Positions 1 to 7,879 of a stretch of 64,000 nucleotides of DNA are shown piece after piece. This DNA comes from Acinetobacter chinensis. GTDB lineage: Bacteria > Pseudomonadota > Gammaproteobacteria > Pseudomonadales > Moraxellaceae. A program made the position numbers and the translations under genes. How positions within the stretch are numbered: position 1 is the stretch's first letter; every line of letters begins with the position of its first letter. The notes beneath the pieces were generated by a model that made no database searches, was not told the DNA's origin, and saw only the letters and a program-made list of their open reading frames with translations. The stretch spans positions 682,001-746,000 of the forward strand of contig NZ_CP032134.1 of NCBI RefSeq assembly GCF_002165375.2. Direction: 5' to 3'.

Positions 1-8
1 TCTGGCAG

Positions 9-998
9 ATGTTTATGTCTGAACGGGGCATGGAAATTGCGACACTCGATTTTCTGCATCCTGACGAAAAAGCACGGTTGCTTGAAATTTTATCTCTGCC
101 TATAGACACACAGTCATCCTATCTGTTTTTTCATCAGCTCATGGAAAAGACCCGACAGGCTCTGGACTGCCCTCAGCTGGTTTTTGAAATTGCAGAATAT
201 GTCCGTCCAGAACATTTTGGTGTGCTGGGATATATGGCTTCACGAAGTACCACTGTGGCAGAAGCGTTGCAGAATATTTTACGTTTCAGCCGGCTGGTGA
301 TTGATGGTGATGAAATTCTTCCGATGAAAATGGTTCAGCAGGGCTCAGATGTACACCTGATCTGGCCCTTTCACCATGAGCGTTATATTTTAATCAATGA
401 ATTTACCAATGCTCTGATGATGCATCTCGCCCGCAAAATAGTTCCTGCGGATCAGTTTCCATTGCAGAGTGTTCATTTTGCCCATGCACCTCAGAAAGCC
501 ATTTATCACTATCAGAAGTTTTATGCATGTGAAGTCCTGTTTAATCAGCCTGAATATCGTTTTGTACTGGGGCTGGAAGGGTTGAATCTGAAGATTCAGC
601 AGGCAGACCCCTCTCTGATGCAACTTCTGGTCAGACAGGCAGAAGAAGCATTGGCATCAAAACCCCGCTATGAAACCCTGGTACAGAAACTGCAGCTGAT
701 TGTTGCTGAATATTTAAAACTGAAAGAACAGGCTCCCCGTATTGAAGACATTGCAAAGGAGCTGCATATTTCCACCCGGACTTTACAGCGGCAGCTGAAT
801 GATTTTGATACCACCTTTAAGAAAATTGTTGAAACTGAACGCATGAAACGCTGTGAGCAGTTGCTCGGTGACGATGCCAGTCTGACAGATATTGCCATGC
901 GGCTGGGCTATTCAGATCAGTCTGCTCTGGCACGGGCATATAAAGCCTATGCAGGACAGACTCTACTGCAACGGAAACAGCAGTTCAGACAAAGCTGA
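9..998 (+). CDS. AraC-family transcriptional regulator (OruR-like)
   Basis: Cytoplasmic DNA-binding regulator of about 329 residues. The N-terminal two thirds looks like the arabinose-binding-type sensor domain found in OruR/ArgR-like AraC proteins. The last ~90 residues hold the double helix-turn-helix: one helix pair around IEDIAKELHISTRTLQRQL and a second around LTDIAMRLGYSDQSALARA. The ligand cannot be told from sequence. In-frame ATGs lie at 9, 15 and 30, and the frame is still open to the window edge, so the true start may be any of these or lie upstream. It precedes trpA by 370 bp on the same strand, with no sign that it regulates trpA. Family assignment is secure, target unknown. Confidence 0.85.
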   Translation: MFMSERGMEIATLDFLHPDEKARLLEILSLPIDTQSSYLFFHQLMEKTRQALDCPQLVFEIAEYVRPEHFGVLGYMASRSTTVAEALQNILRFSRLVIDGDEILPMKMVQQGSDVHLIWPFHHERYILINEFTNALMMHLARKIVPADQFPLQSVHFAHAPQKAIYHYQKFYACEVLFNQPEYRFVLGLEGLNLKIQQADPSLMQLLVRQAEEALASKPRYETLVQKLQLIVAEYLKLKEQAPRIEDIAKELHISTRTLQRQLNDFDTTFKKIVETERMKRCEQLLGDDASLTDIAMRLGYSDQSALARAYKAYAGQTLLQRKQQFRQS

Positions 999-1368
999 TA
1001 TCTGCTGATGGTATGAGCCGTAGACTTTCAGCCTGAATCAAATCAGCTTTTGCAATAATGCATGTATTTGTGGGTTAAGGTATAAAGTGCTGTTTTAAAA
1101 TTATAATTTATTTATTTGCAGTGGTTTTTTCTGAAATACAGATCTGTAGCTCTGATGAAATTAGGTATCTTTGATCATTGAGAAAAAATGCTGAATATCG
1201 GTAAATGGAGTCTTTGGATTGTTCTGAAAATAATGGGTCTGCACATGAAATACAGGGTGGCGCTTCTGAACTCTGTTCAATGGGTAAAAAATAGCGTTAC
1301 AATGCTTCCTCCTGTGTTTCTATAACATTAACTTCTCAGTATTAATCATTCAAGGAAAGCACATCTCT
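999..1368. other. Intergenic region between the AraC regulator and trpA
   Basis: 370 bp of AT-rich DNA without a credible gene. I see no strong terminator after the regulator and no convincing -35/-10 pair. A TACAAT hexamer at 1298-1303 could be a -10 for trpA, but the -35 region is poor. There is no trp-type leader peptide or attenuator. Confidence 0.5.
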
Positions 1369-2172
1369 ATGTCACGTTTAGCCACTCGATTTGGACAGCT
1401 TAAATCTCAACAGCGTAAGGCTTTAGTTTCCTATGTGATGGCGGGTGACCCACATCCAGAAGTAACCGTTGCTCTGCTGCATCAGATGGTGGATGCTGGC
1501 GTGGATGTCGTTGAGCTGGGTTTACCGTTTTCCGATCCTATGGCAGATGGCCCTGTGATTGCACTTGCAGCAGAGCGCGCTCTGGCAGGTGGAACCAGTA
1601 CGCTGGATGCACTGAATATGGTTCGTGAATTCCGTAAAAAGGATACAGAAACTCCTGTGGTACTGATGGGTTATCTGAATCCTGTTGAAGTGATTGGTTA
1701 TGAAAAATTCACTGCATACGCAAATGAGTGTGGAGTAGATGGTGTCCTGCTGGTGGATTTACCTCCAGAAGAAGCAAAAGAGTTTGATGCAGTTCTGAAA
1801 AAATATGGAATGGATCAGATTTTCCTGCTTGCACCAACTTCCACTGATGAGCGGATCAAGCATGTTGTGAATCAGGCAAGTGGCTTTATTTACTACGTTT
1901 CTCTGAAGGGAGTGACGGGTGCTGCAACACTGGATGTTTCAGAAGCTGCTGCCCGGATTCAGAAAATTAAATCTTTCACAGATATTCCTGTCGGTGTTGG
2001 CTTTGGTATCAGTGATGCTGCCTCTGCAAAAGCGATGGGTGGTGTGGCAGATGCAGTGATCGTTGGCAGTGCCTTTGTTAAGCAGTTTGCAGCCCATGCA
2101 CCAGAACAAGCTGTTGTTGAAACGGTTAATAAAGTCAAGGAGCTTCGAGCAGCGCTCGATGAGTTAGTATGA
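1369..2172 (+). CDS. trpA: Tryptophan synthase alpha subunit
   Basis: Cleaves indole-3-glycerol phosphate to indole and glyceraldehyde 3-phosphate, passing indole to TrpB in the alpha2beta2 complex. At 267 residues it has the family's usual TIM-barrel length. The catalytic pair falls exactly at Glu49 (in DVVELGLPFSDP) and Asp60 (in MADGP), matching E. coli numbering, and the phosphate-binding GVGFGI and IVGSAFV segments are present near the C-terminus. trpB is not next to it in this window. The stop overlaps the accD start by 4 nt (ATGA), indicating translational coupling. Start at ATG 1369 with AAGGAAAG upstream. Confidence 0.97.
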   Translation: MSRLATRFGQLKSQQRKALVSYVMAGDPHPEVTVALLHQMVDAGVDVVELGLPFSDPMADGPVIALAAERALAGGTSTLDALNMVREFRKKDTETPVVLMGYLNPVEVIGYEKFTAYANECGVDGVLLVDLPPEEAKEFDAVLKKYGMDQIFLLAPTSTDERIKHVVNQASGFIYYVSLKGVTGAATLDVSEAAARIQKIKSFTDIPVGVGFGISDAASAKAMGGVADAVIVGSAFVKQFAAHAPEQAVVETVNKVKELRAALDELV

Positions 2173-3065
2173 ATCAAGAAGTGAAATCAGGGAAAGTTCT
2201 TAGCCCATCGACGCCATGGACTGAACGCAGTGTGCCAGGTATTCATGTACCAGACGAGCAGCAGGCTTTAAAGGCAACATTTACTGAGCCAACAATTGAA
2301 TGCCCTGAATGTCATGCTTTGGTGACCCGTACAGCAATGTCTTTCAATGCTTATGTCTGCCCACAGTGTGATGAACATCTGCGTATGAAAGCCCGCGACC
2401 GTCTGAACTGGTTTTTCGACCAGGTTCAGGGCGAAATGGGGTTGGAGTTTAAAGCAGGTGACCCTCTTAAATTTGTAGATAGCAAAACTTATCCAGACCG
2501 TATGTCTGAAGCGCAAAAGAAAACGGGTGAAACCGAAGCACTTGTGGTGATGCAGGGAACGCTAAAAGGGATCCCAATGATTGCAACTGCATTTGAATTT
2601 GATTTCATGGGTGGTTCAATGGGTACTGTTGTCGGTGACCGCTTTGTTCAGGCAGCTGAACGTGCTATTGAACAGAAACAGCCAATGATCTGCTTTGCAG
2701 CTTCTGGTGGTGCGCGTATGCAGGAAGGTATGCTGTCGCTGATGCAGATGGCTCGTACTTCCGCTGCTATTCAGAAAATGAAGGATGCAGGTCTGCCATA
2801 TATCGTGGTTCTGACTCATCCTGTATACGGTGGTGTGACAGCTTCCCTGGCGATGCTGGGTGATGTGCATATTGCTGAACCGAAAGCCATGATTGGTTTT
2901 GCAGGTAAACGTGTAATTGAGCAGACAGTACGTGAAAAACTGGAAGAACCGTTCCAGCGTGCAGAATACCTGCTTGATCATGGTGTAATCGACCAGATTG
3001 TTCATCGTCATGCATTACGTGATACTGTATATCGTATTGTGGCGAAATTGATGAATTTATCTTGA
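2169..3065 (+). CDS. accD: Acetyl-CoA carboxylase carboxyltransferase subunit beta
   Basis: Beta subunit of the carboxyltransferase that moves CO2 from carboxybiotin to acetyl-CoA, the committed step of fatty acid synthesis; works with AccA. 298 residues, usual length. The N-terminal four-Cys zinc ribbon is visible as CPEC at 45-48 and CPQC at 64-67. The crotonase-fold core follows, with FAASGGARMQEGM and the VLTHPVYGGVTAS segment. The ATG overlaps the trpA stop, and its own stop overlaps the TTG start of folC, so the three genes are very likely co-translated. Confidence 0.97.
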   Translation: MNQEVKSGKVLSPSTPWTERSVPGIHVPDEQQALKATFTEPTIECPECHALVTRTAMSFNAYVCPQCDEHLRMKARDRLNWFFDQVQGEMGLEFKAGDPLKFVDSKTYPDRMSEAQKKTGETEALVVMQGTLKGIPMIATAFEFDFMGGSMGTVVGDRFVQAAERAIEQKQPMICFAASGGARMQEGMLSLMQMARTSAAIQKMKDAGLPYIVVLTHPVYGGVTASLAMLGDVHIAEPKAMIGFAGKRVIEQTVREKLEEPFQRAEYLLDHGVIDQIVHRHALRDTVYRIVAKLMNLS

Positions 3066-4348
3066 ACAAAAGTGCTCCACTTGCAACAGACCCGTTAAAT
3101 ACATGGCTCGATTACTGGAGCCATGTTCACGTTACAGGCATTGATTTAGGGCTGGAAAGGGTGATTCCCGTTGCTGAAAAGCTGGGCGTGACCCGACCAG
3201 ATGCCACAGTGCTGACCGTTGCAGGTACAAACGGTAAAGGTTCAACCTCAACCACACTTGCTGCAATCCTGAATGCTCAGGGCTACAAAGTTGGGTTGTA
3301 TCAGTCTCCGCATATTTACAGGTTCAACGAACGGGTCAAGCTTGCTGGAACTGAGGTGGATGACCAGACCTTAGTGAATGCTTTTGTTGAAGTGGATCAG
3401 GCACGCAGAGACTGCGGTCTGACACTTTCATTTTTTGAAGCGACGACACTGGCTGCTTTTGTTATTTTCAGACAGGAGCAGTGTCCGGTCTGGGTGCTGG
3501 AAGTGGGTTTAGGTGGACGACTCGATGTGGTCAATGTCGTAGATCCCGATGTTGCGGTTATTACGAACATTGGACTGGATCATACCGACTGGCTTGGCGA
3601 CACCATAGAAAAAATTGCTTATGAAAAAGCAGGAATTATCAGACCTGATATACCGGTGATTTTCGGAGGCCTACAACAGCTGCCGGAAGCCATTGCACAA
3701 AAGGCTCAGGAGTGTCAGGCAAAACTGCACGTTCTGAACCGTGATTATTTTTATCAGTATGCTGAAGATGGTCAGTCCTGGTTATTTGCATCTTCGGGCA
3801 CAACCCTGAAACTGCCTTTGGGTTCACTGGCTGTTGAAAACATTTCTACAGCAGTAGCAGCTGCATTGGTGAGCGGGCTTGAGATTTCCCAGCAGGCTGT
3901 TGAGCAGGGGATTGTGCAGGCTAAATTACAGGGACGCTTTGAAATCCGCCAGATTCAGGGCAAAACAGTCATTTTTGATGCGGGACATAACCCGCATGGC
4001 GTTGATTTTTTGTTAAAGCAATTGCGAAATTTCCTGAAATACAATAAACAGTACACAGAAGTAATCAGTGTTTTCTCAATGCTGTCAGACAAAGATATCA
4101 ATTCTGTCGTGCAGTTATTGAAAGATACTGTTTTAATGTGGAAAATTGCATCGTTAACTGTGCCGCGCGCAGCAGATATTGCACAGCTGGATACGGCTTT
4201 GCAGGGACAGAACGTGCAGCATTTCAATAGTGTGCAGTCAGCTTTTGAATCAGCTTTGAACGAATTAAAAAATAATCAGCTGATTCTGGTATGTGGTTCA
4301 TTTCATACCCTGGAAGCAGTTTGGGAGTATCTGGAAGAATGTCAATGA
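3062..4348 (+). CDS. folC: Bifunctional folylpolyglutamate synthase / dihydrofolate synthase
   Basis: Adds L-glutamate to dihydropteroate and polyglutamylates folates, using ATP, in the cytoplasm. 428 residues with the Mur-ligase fold. The ATP-binding loop GTNGKGST lies at about 55-62, a VLEVGLGGRLDVVN segment follows, and FDAGHNPHG near residue 300 marks the C-terminal domain boundary. The start codon is TTG at 3062, overlapping the accD stop (TTGA). No ATG gives a sensible N-terminus, because the Mur-type N-terminal helix begins right after it. The stop overlaps the ATG of the next gene. The accD-folC-SPOR protein order resembles accD-folC-dedD of other gammaproteobacteria. Confidence 0.95.
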   Translation: MNKSAPLATDPLNTWLDYWSHVHVTGIDLGLERVIPVAEKLGVTRPDATVLTVAGTNGKGSTSTTLAAILNAQGYKVGLYQSPHIYRFNERVKLAGTEVDDQTLVNAFVEVDQARRDCGLTLSFFEATTLAAFVIFRQEQCPVWVLEVGLGGRLDVVNVVDPDVAVITNIGLDHTDWLGDTIEKIAYEKAGIIRPDIPVIFGGLQQLPEAIAQKAQECQAKLHVLNRDYFYQYAEDGQSWLFASSGTTLKLPLGSLAVENISTAVAAALVSGLEISQQAVEQGIVQAKLQGRFEIRQIQGKTVIFDAGHNPHGVDFLLKQLRNFLKYNKQYTEVISVFSMLSDKDINSVVQLLKDTVLMWKIASLTVPRAADIAQLDTALQGQNVQHFNSVQSAFESALNELKNNQLILVCGSFHTLEAVWEYLEECQ

Positions 4349-5361
4349 ATAACAAACAGCGCTGGATGGGTGGTGCTGTTTTATTAGGTGGTGGAGTTTT
4401 ATTGGCAGCATTGCTTCTTAAAGGCAAAGAAGAAATACATCAGAATAAAATCAAAACACCAGAGTCAGCAGAACTGGCTCAGCAAAAAAATAAAAATGCT
4501 GAAGGTGAGATGGTTCAGTTACAGCCACTGACTGTGGATGTGGAAACAGAAAAACGTCTGCTGGATGAGCAGCGCCGTGCCCGTGAAAAAGCGGTTGCTG
4601 AGCAGGAAGCCCGTGCGGCTGAGTTCTTGGCTGCACAGCAGAAAGCAGAAGCTGAGGCTGCCCGTAAGGCTGCTGAAGAATACGCTGCATTGAATGCTCA
4701 CCGTACTGGAGCACAGCAGAGTTCAGACAATATTCCGCCTGAGCTGATTGAAGACGAAAAAGCAAAGCAGAAACGACTGGCTGAAGAAAAGCTGGCTGCT
4801 CAAAAAAAGCAGGATCAGCTGAAGGCACAGCAAAAGTCTGAAGCTGACAAAAAAGATGTAGAAGCACAGCGTAAAGCTGATGCCCAGAAAAAAGCGGAAG
4901 CAGAACGTAAAGCCGAAGCTCAGAAAAAAGCAGAAGATGAGCGTAAGGCTGAAGCAGCGAAGAAGGTCGAAGCTGAACGCAAGGAAGAAGCCAAGAAAAA
5001 AGCGGAAGCTGAACGTAAAGCTGAGGCTGCTAAAAAGGCTGAAGCTGATCGTAAAGAGGAAGCAAAGAAAAAAGCTGAAGCTGAAAAAGCCCGTGATCTG
5101 CTTGAAAATGGCGATAAACAGTGGATGGTTCAGGTGGCTCTGGCTGCAAATGAAGCAAATGCTGATGCGCTTGCATCCAAGCTTCGTGCGAAAGGGTATA
5201 AAGTCACCAAGAGCCCAACCTCCAAAGGGGTTCGGATTATGGTCGGACCTTCCAAAAATCGTGAAGCTGCAGATGCCGCCCGTAAGAAAATTACAACTGA
5301 CCCAAGTCTGAATATGAAATCAGCCTGGGTGATTGACTGGGTTCCGCTCGATAAGCGTTAA
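4345..5361 (+). CDS. SPOR-domain inner-membrane protein (DedD-like)
   Basis: About 338 residues from the ATG at 4345, which overlaps the folC stop (ATGA) and has GGAAG 7 nt upstream; the open frame continues upstream, and ATG 4339 is the alternative. One transmembrane segment (about 7-25) is followed by a long Lys/Ala/Glu-rich stretch with TolA-like KKAEAERKAEA heptad-type repeats (about 80-255), probably a periplasmic coiled coil. The last ~80 residues form a SPOR domain starting at KQWMVQVALAANEANA. SPOR domains bind denuded septal peptidoglycan, so a role in cell division like DedD is inferred from the domain and the folC neighbour. cvpA and purF do not follow here, unlike the E. coli dedD locus. 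Confidence 0.88.
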   Translation: MNNKQRWMGGAVLLGGGVLLAALLLKGKEEIHQNKIKTPESAELAQQKNKNAEGEMVQLQPLTVDVETEKRLLDEQRRAREKAVAEQEARAAEFLAAQQKAEAEAARKAAEEYAALNAHRTGAQQSSDNIPPELIEDEKAKQKRLAEEKLAAQKKQDQLKAQQKSEADKKDVEAQRKADAQKKAEAERKAEAQKKAEDERKAEAAKKVEAERKEEAKKKAEAERKAEAAKKAEADRKEEAKKKAEAEKARDLLENGDKQWMVQVALAANEANADALASKLRAKGYKVTKSPTSKGVRIMVGPSKNREAADAARKKITTDPSLNMKSAWVIDWVPLDKR

Positions 5362-5382
5362 TCGCTTTCTGCTCAGTGCATA

Positions 5383-5958
5383 TCAGGATGGATTCGACAG
5401 TTGCTGTTGAATCCATTTTATATTTTCAGGGCGGAATAAACGGTCAATGTTCTGCCACACTGGATGAAAACCATAGCCCCCCTGTTTCATTTCCCTGACT
5501 GCTTCTTCGGTGGACCATCCTTCAAAAATAATCCGGTACATGGCAACACTGGCACCAGTACGGTCAGAGCCGTGATAACAGTGCAGCAGTACCTGCTGAT
5601 TTCTGGCTTTTGCCTGTTGAATGGTCTGCATGACCTCCAGCATATCTTCTTTTGAAATTGCCCAGGTGTGGATTGGAATATGTTTCAGTTCAAAACCTTG
5701 TCCTGATAATACTTCAAGGTCTTTATTTCTGGAGCGAAGGTTAATCACAATATCAATTCCCTGCGACTTCATCAGCGTAGACAGCGCAGAGTCAGGCTGT
5801 TCACTTCGATAGACCGTGTCGCTGATCTGATGGAAGTTATGGGCCTGATGAAGGGTTTTTCCCCATTCAGCAGGGCGGTGCTCAGCATTCAGTGCGGGTG
5901 TGGTGATACAGCCTGTCAGAATCAGAGTGCTGATGGTCAGAGTCAGATGGATTTTCAT
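5383..5958 (-). CDS. Lipoprotein tyrosine/dual-specificity phosphatase
   Basis: 191 residues. The N-terminus is a lipoprotein signal peptide with lipobox LTGC (Cys17), so the mature protein should be anchored on the periplasmic side. The Cys-based phosphatase signature H-C-x5-R-T is intact (His126, Cys127, Arg133), and an upstream NLRSRNKD segment is typical of the small dual-specificity/DSP-like family. Substrate unknown; no periplasmic phosphoprotein or lipid can be named. The start overlaps the stop of the MBL-fold gene by 4 nt (ATGA), so the two are one operon. Confidence 0.85.
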   Translation of the reverse strand: MKIHLTLTISTLILTGCITTPALNAEHRPAEWGKTLHQAHNFHQISDTVYRSEQPDSALSTLMKSQGIDIVINLRSRNKDLEVLSGQGFELKHIPIHTWAISKEDMLEVMQTIQQAKARNQQVLLHCYHGSDRTGASVAMYRIIFEGWSTEEAVREMKQGGYGFHPVWQNIDRLFRPENIKWIQQQLSNPS

Positions 5959-6770
5959 GAACTGTAACGCTCCAGTTCTACGGGGTCATGTGCACAGATC
6001 AGTTCAATATTTTTTTCAGACTGAGCGAGCTGCTGAATTTTATGCAGGTTTTCCAGGCGGAGTTTATTGTCTACGGCGAAAAGCATTTCAGTTCTGTTTA
6101 AGGCTTTCAGTTTAATGTCTGGATTCAGTTGACGATGTGAGTAATAGGCGTCACCACAAAAGAACAGCCATCCATTGTTCTGTTTAATGGCAATGCCACA
6201 GTGCCCTTCAGTATGTCCATGCAGTGGGATCATCAGGATTTCATCATGAAACAGGTTAAACCCCTGTACACAGTTTAAATTGAACCAGCTGTCACCCTGA
6301 GCTGGTTCAATAAAGTTCCAGTAGCGATGATTTTTAAACTGTGCTGATTTATAACGGGCTTTGTCTTTAAGTGTTGCTGCACGTTGTGCAGCGTTGAATT
6401 CTGTAGAAAGAATATGAACGGTGGCTTCAGGAAAGTCAGAAATTCCACCGGCATGATCAAAATCCAGATGAGACACCATGATATGTTTTACATCTCTGGG
6501 GCTGAATCCAAGCCGCTGAATCTGAGCAATAGCAGTTAAATCCAGGTTGTGCTGAATCCCACCGGTTTTTTCAATAATCCGTCCCAGTCTTGCCCGTGTA
6601 TGCAGATAGTCCTGTACACCAAGCCCTGTATCAATCAGTACCAGTCCTCTGTCTGTTTCGACCAGCAGGCAATGGCAGACCAGGTGTGCTTTAAAGCCAT
6701 TCTGTCCAAATAATGGACCGCAAACAGGGCACATGGTGCCACAGTGTAAATGATGTATTTTATAGATCAT
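5955..6770 (-). CDS. MBL-fold metallo-hydrolase
   Basis: 271 residues of the metallo-beta-lactamase superfamily, lactonase/glyoxalase II-like branch, probably cytoplasmic (no signal peptide). The metal site is seen as H101-L-D-F-D-H106, meaning the second His of the usual HxHxDH is Asp. Further ligands are probably His in HGHTEGHCG and Asp in FCGDAYY. A Cys-rich start (HCGTMCPVCG) is distinctive. It is the first gene of a two-gene operon with the lipoprotein phosphatase. Substrate not predictable; quorum-signal lactones and hydroxyacyl-glutathione are both possible. Confidence 0.8.
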   Translation of the reverse strand: MIYKIHHLHCGTMCPVCGPLFGQNGFKAHLVCHCLLVETDRGLVLIDTGLGVQDYLHTRARLGRIIEKTGGIQHNLDLTAIAQIQRLGFSPRDVKHIMVSHLDFDHAGGISDFPEATVHILSTEFNAAQRAATLKDKARYKSAQFKNHRYWNFIEPAQGDSWFNLNCVQGFNLFHDEILMIPLHGHTEGHCGIAIKQNNGWLFFCGDAYYSHRQLNPDIKLKALNRTEMLFAVDNKLRLENLHKIQQLAQSEKNIELICAHDPVELERYSS

Positions 6771-6905
6771 CGTGATTATTCTGCATGAAATCTGTTCTCT
6801 TTATAGCTGAGATAAGAGCAGAATACAAAGTATGAAAATGAAAGCTGTATAGACAGAAACGAAAAACCTGTCCGGAGACAGGTTGATGTATTGTGGATGT
6901 ATGAC

Positions 6906-7544
6906 TTATTTATCGGGTTGAGGGGTCAGGCGAAGATAAGGTTTAACCGCCGTATAGCCTTTTGGGAAGCGTTCTTTGAGTTCAGATTCATCTTTGATGG
7001 ATGGCACAATAACCACATCTTCACCCTGTTGCCAGTTGGCAGGAGTCGCCACTTTATAGTTGTCAGTCAATTGCAAAGAATCAATCACGCGAAGTATTTC
7101 GTGAAAATTACGTCCTGTGGAAGCAGGGTAAGTAATAATCAGACGAACTTTTTTATTTGGATCAATAATCACCAGTGAGCGGACAGTGACAGTTTCGCTG
7201 GCATTGGGATGAATAAAATCATACAGAGTGGAAACCTTACGGTCTTTGTCAGCCAGGATAGGAAAGTTGACTGTCGTGTTCTGCGTTTCATTGATGTCAC
7301 TGATCCAGCCTTTATGGGATTCGACATCATCCACAGAAAGAGCAATTGCTTTAACTCCGCGTTTGGCAAACTCATCTTTCAGTTTGGCGGTATAGCCAAG
7401 TTCAGTTGTACAGACGGGTGTGTAATCTGCGGGATGTGAAAACAGTACGCCCCAGCTGTCCCCTAAAAAGTCATAAAATTTAATTAAACCTTCACTAGAT
7501 TCCTGTTCAAAATCAGGAGCCGTATCGCCCAGACGTAAACTCAT
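6906..7544 (-). CDS. 1-Cys peroxiredoxin (Prx6 type)
   Basis: Cytoplasmic thiol peroxidase reducing H2O2 and organic hydroperoxides. 212 residues, matching the Prx6 subfamily. The peroxidatic Cys45 sits in HPADYTPVCTTELG, and I find no other cysteine in the protein, so it is a 1-Cys enzyme needing an external thiol for resolution. The C-terminal domain (LPKGY-like segment ERFPKGYTAVKPYLR) fits Prx6. Single gene, divergent from secA. Confidence 0.93.
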   Translation of the reverse strand: MSLRLGDTAPDFEQESSEGLIKFYDFLGDSWGVLFSHPADYTPVCTTELGYTAKLKDEFAKRGVKAIALSVDDVESHKGWISDINETQNTTVNFPILADKDRKVSTLYDFIHPNASETVTVRSLVIIDPNKKVRLIITYPASTGRNFHEILRVIDSLQLTDNYKVATPANWQQGEDVVIVPSIKDESELKERFPKGYTAVKPYLRLTPQPDK

Positions 7545-7879
7545 ATTTTTGCCTCATTATTTAAAAACGATGTTCTATATGACCACTATTGCTGAATTCT
7601 TTTGCAAATAAAAATAGGGTTTTTGTATTTATTTATGAATAAAAAGAATAAAAGCCAGGCTTGGAGCATAAAAAACATGCGGAAAAGAATGAATGTTTCT
7701 CTATGTAGCTGTTTTAAAATTTGCTAAATTACTTCACCTTAAGTCCCATGTACTGGCACCAGCGATCAGATTTTTTGAGTGGTTTTGTGCAAAACCCTTG
7801 TACTTCCAATTTCTGGCACCATAATAACGACTGAGAAAAAATTTATTCATTTGATAAGCAAGATTTAGAGAGTCTATTC
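7545..7879. other. Divergent intergenic region, peroxiredoxin / secA
   Basis: 335 bp carrying the promoters of two divergent genes; I could not assign hexamers with confidence. It contains a 9-bp direct repeat CTGGCACCA (7753-7761 and 7813-7821), each preceded by TGTACT-like sequence. Between the two lies a perfect small hairpin: GGTTTT at 7781-7786, loop GTGC, AAAACC at 7791-7796. Confidence 0.6.

Noticed and set aside
2616..3069. Minus-strand frames opposite accD
   Set aside because: Shadows of a well-conserved gene; His/Gln/Thr-rich peptides from antisense reading.
4880..5311. Long Lys/Arg-rich open frame on the plus strand inside the SPOR gene
   Set aside because: It is the +2 reading of the repetitive KAE coding repeat; no start signal, and composition is explained by the overlapping gene.
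7753..7830. Sigma54 promoter upstream of secA (TGGCAC elements)
   Set aside because: TGGCAC occurs twice, but the -12 GC element at the right spacing is missing in both.
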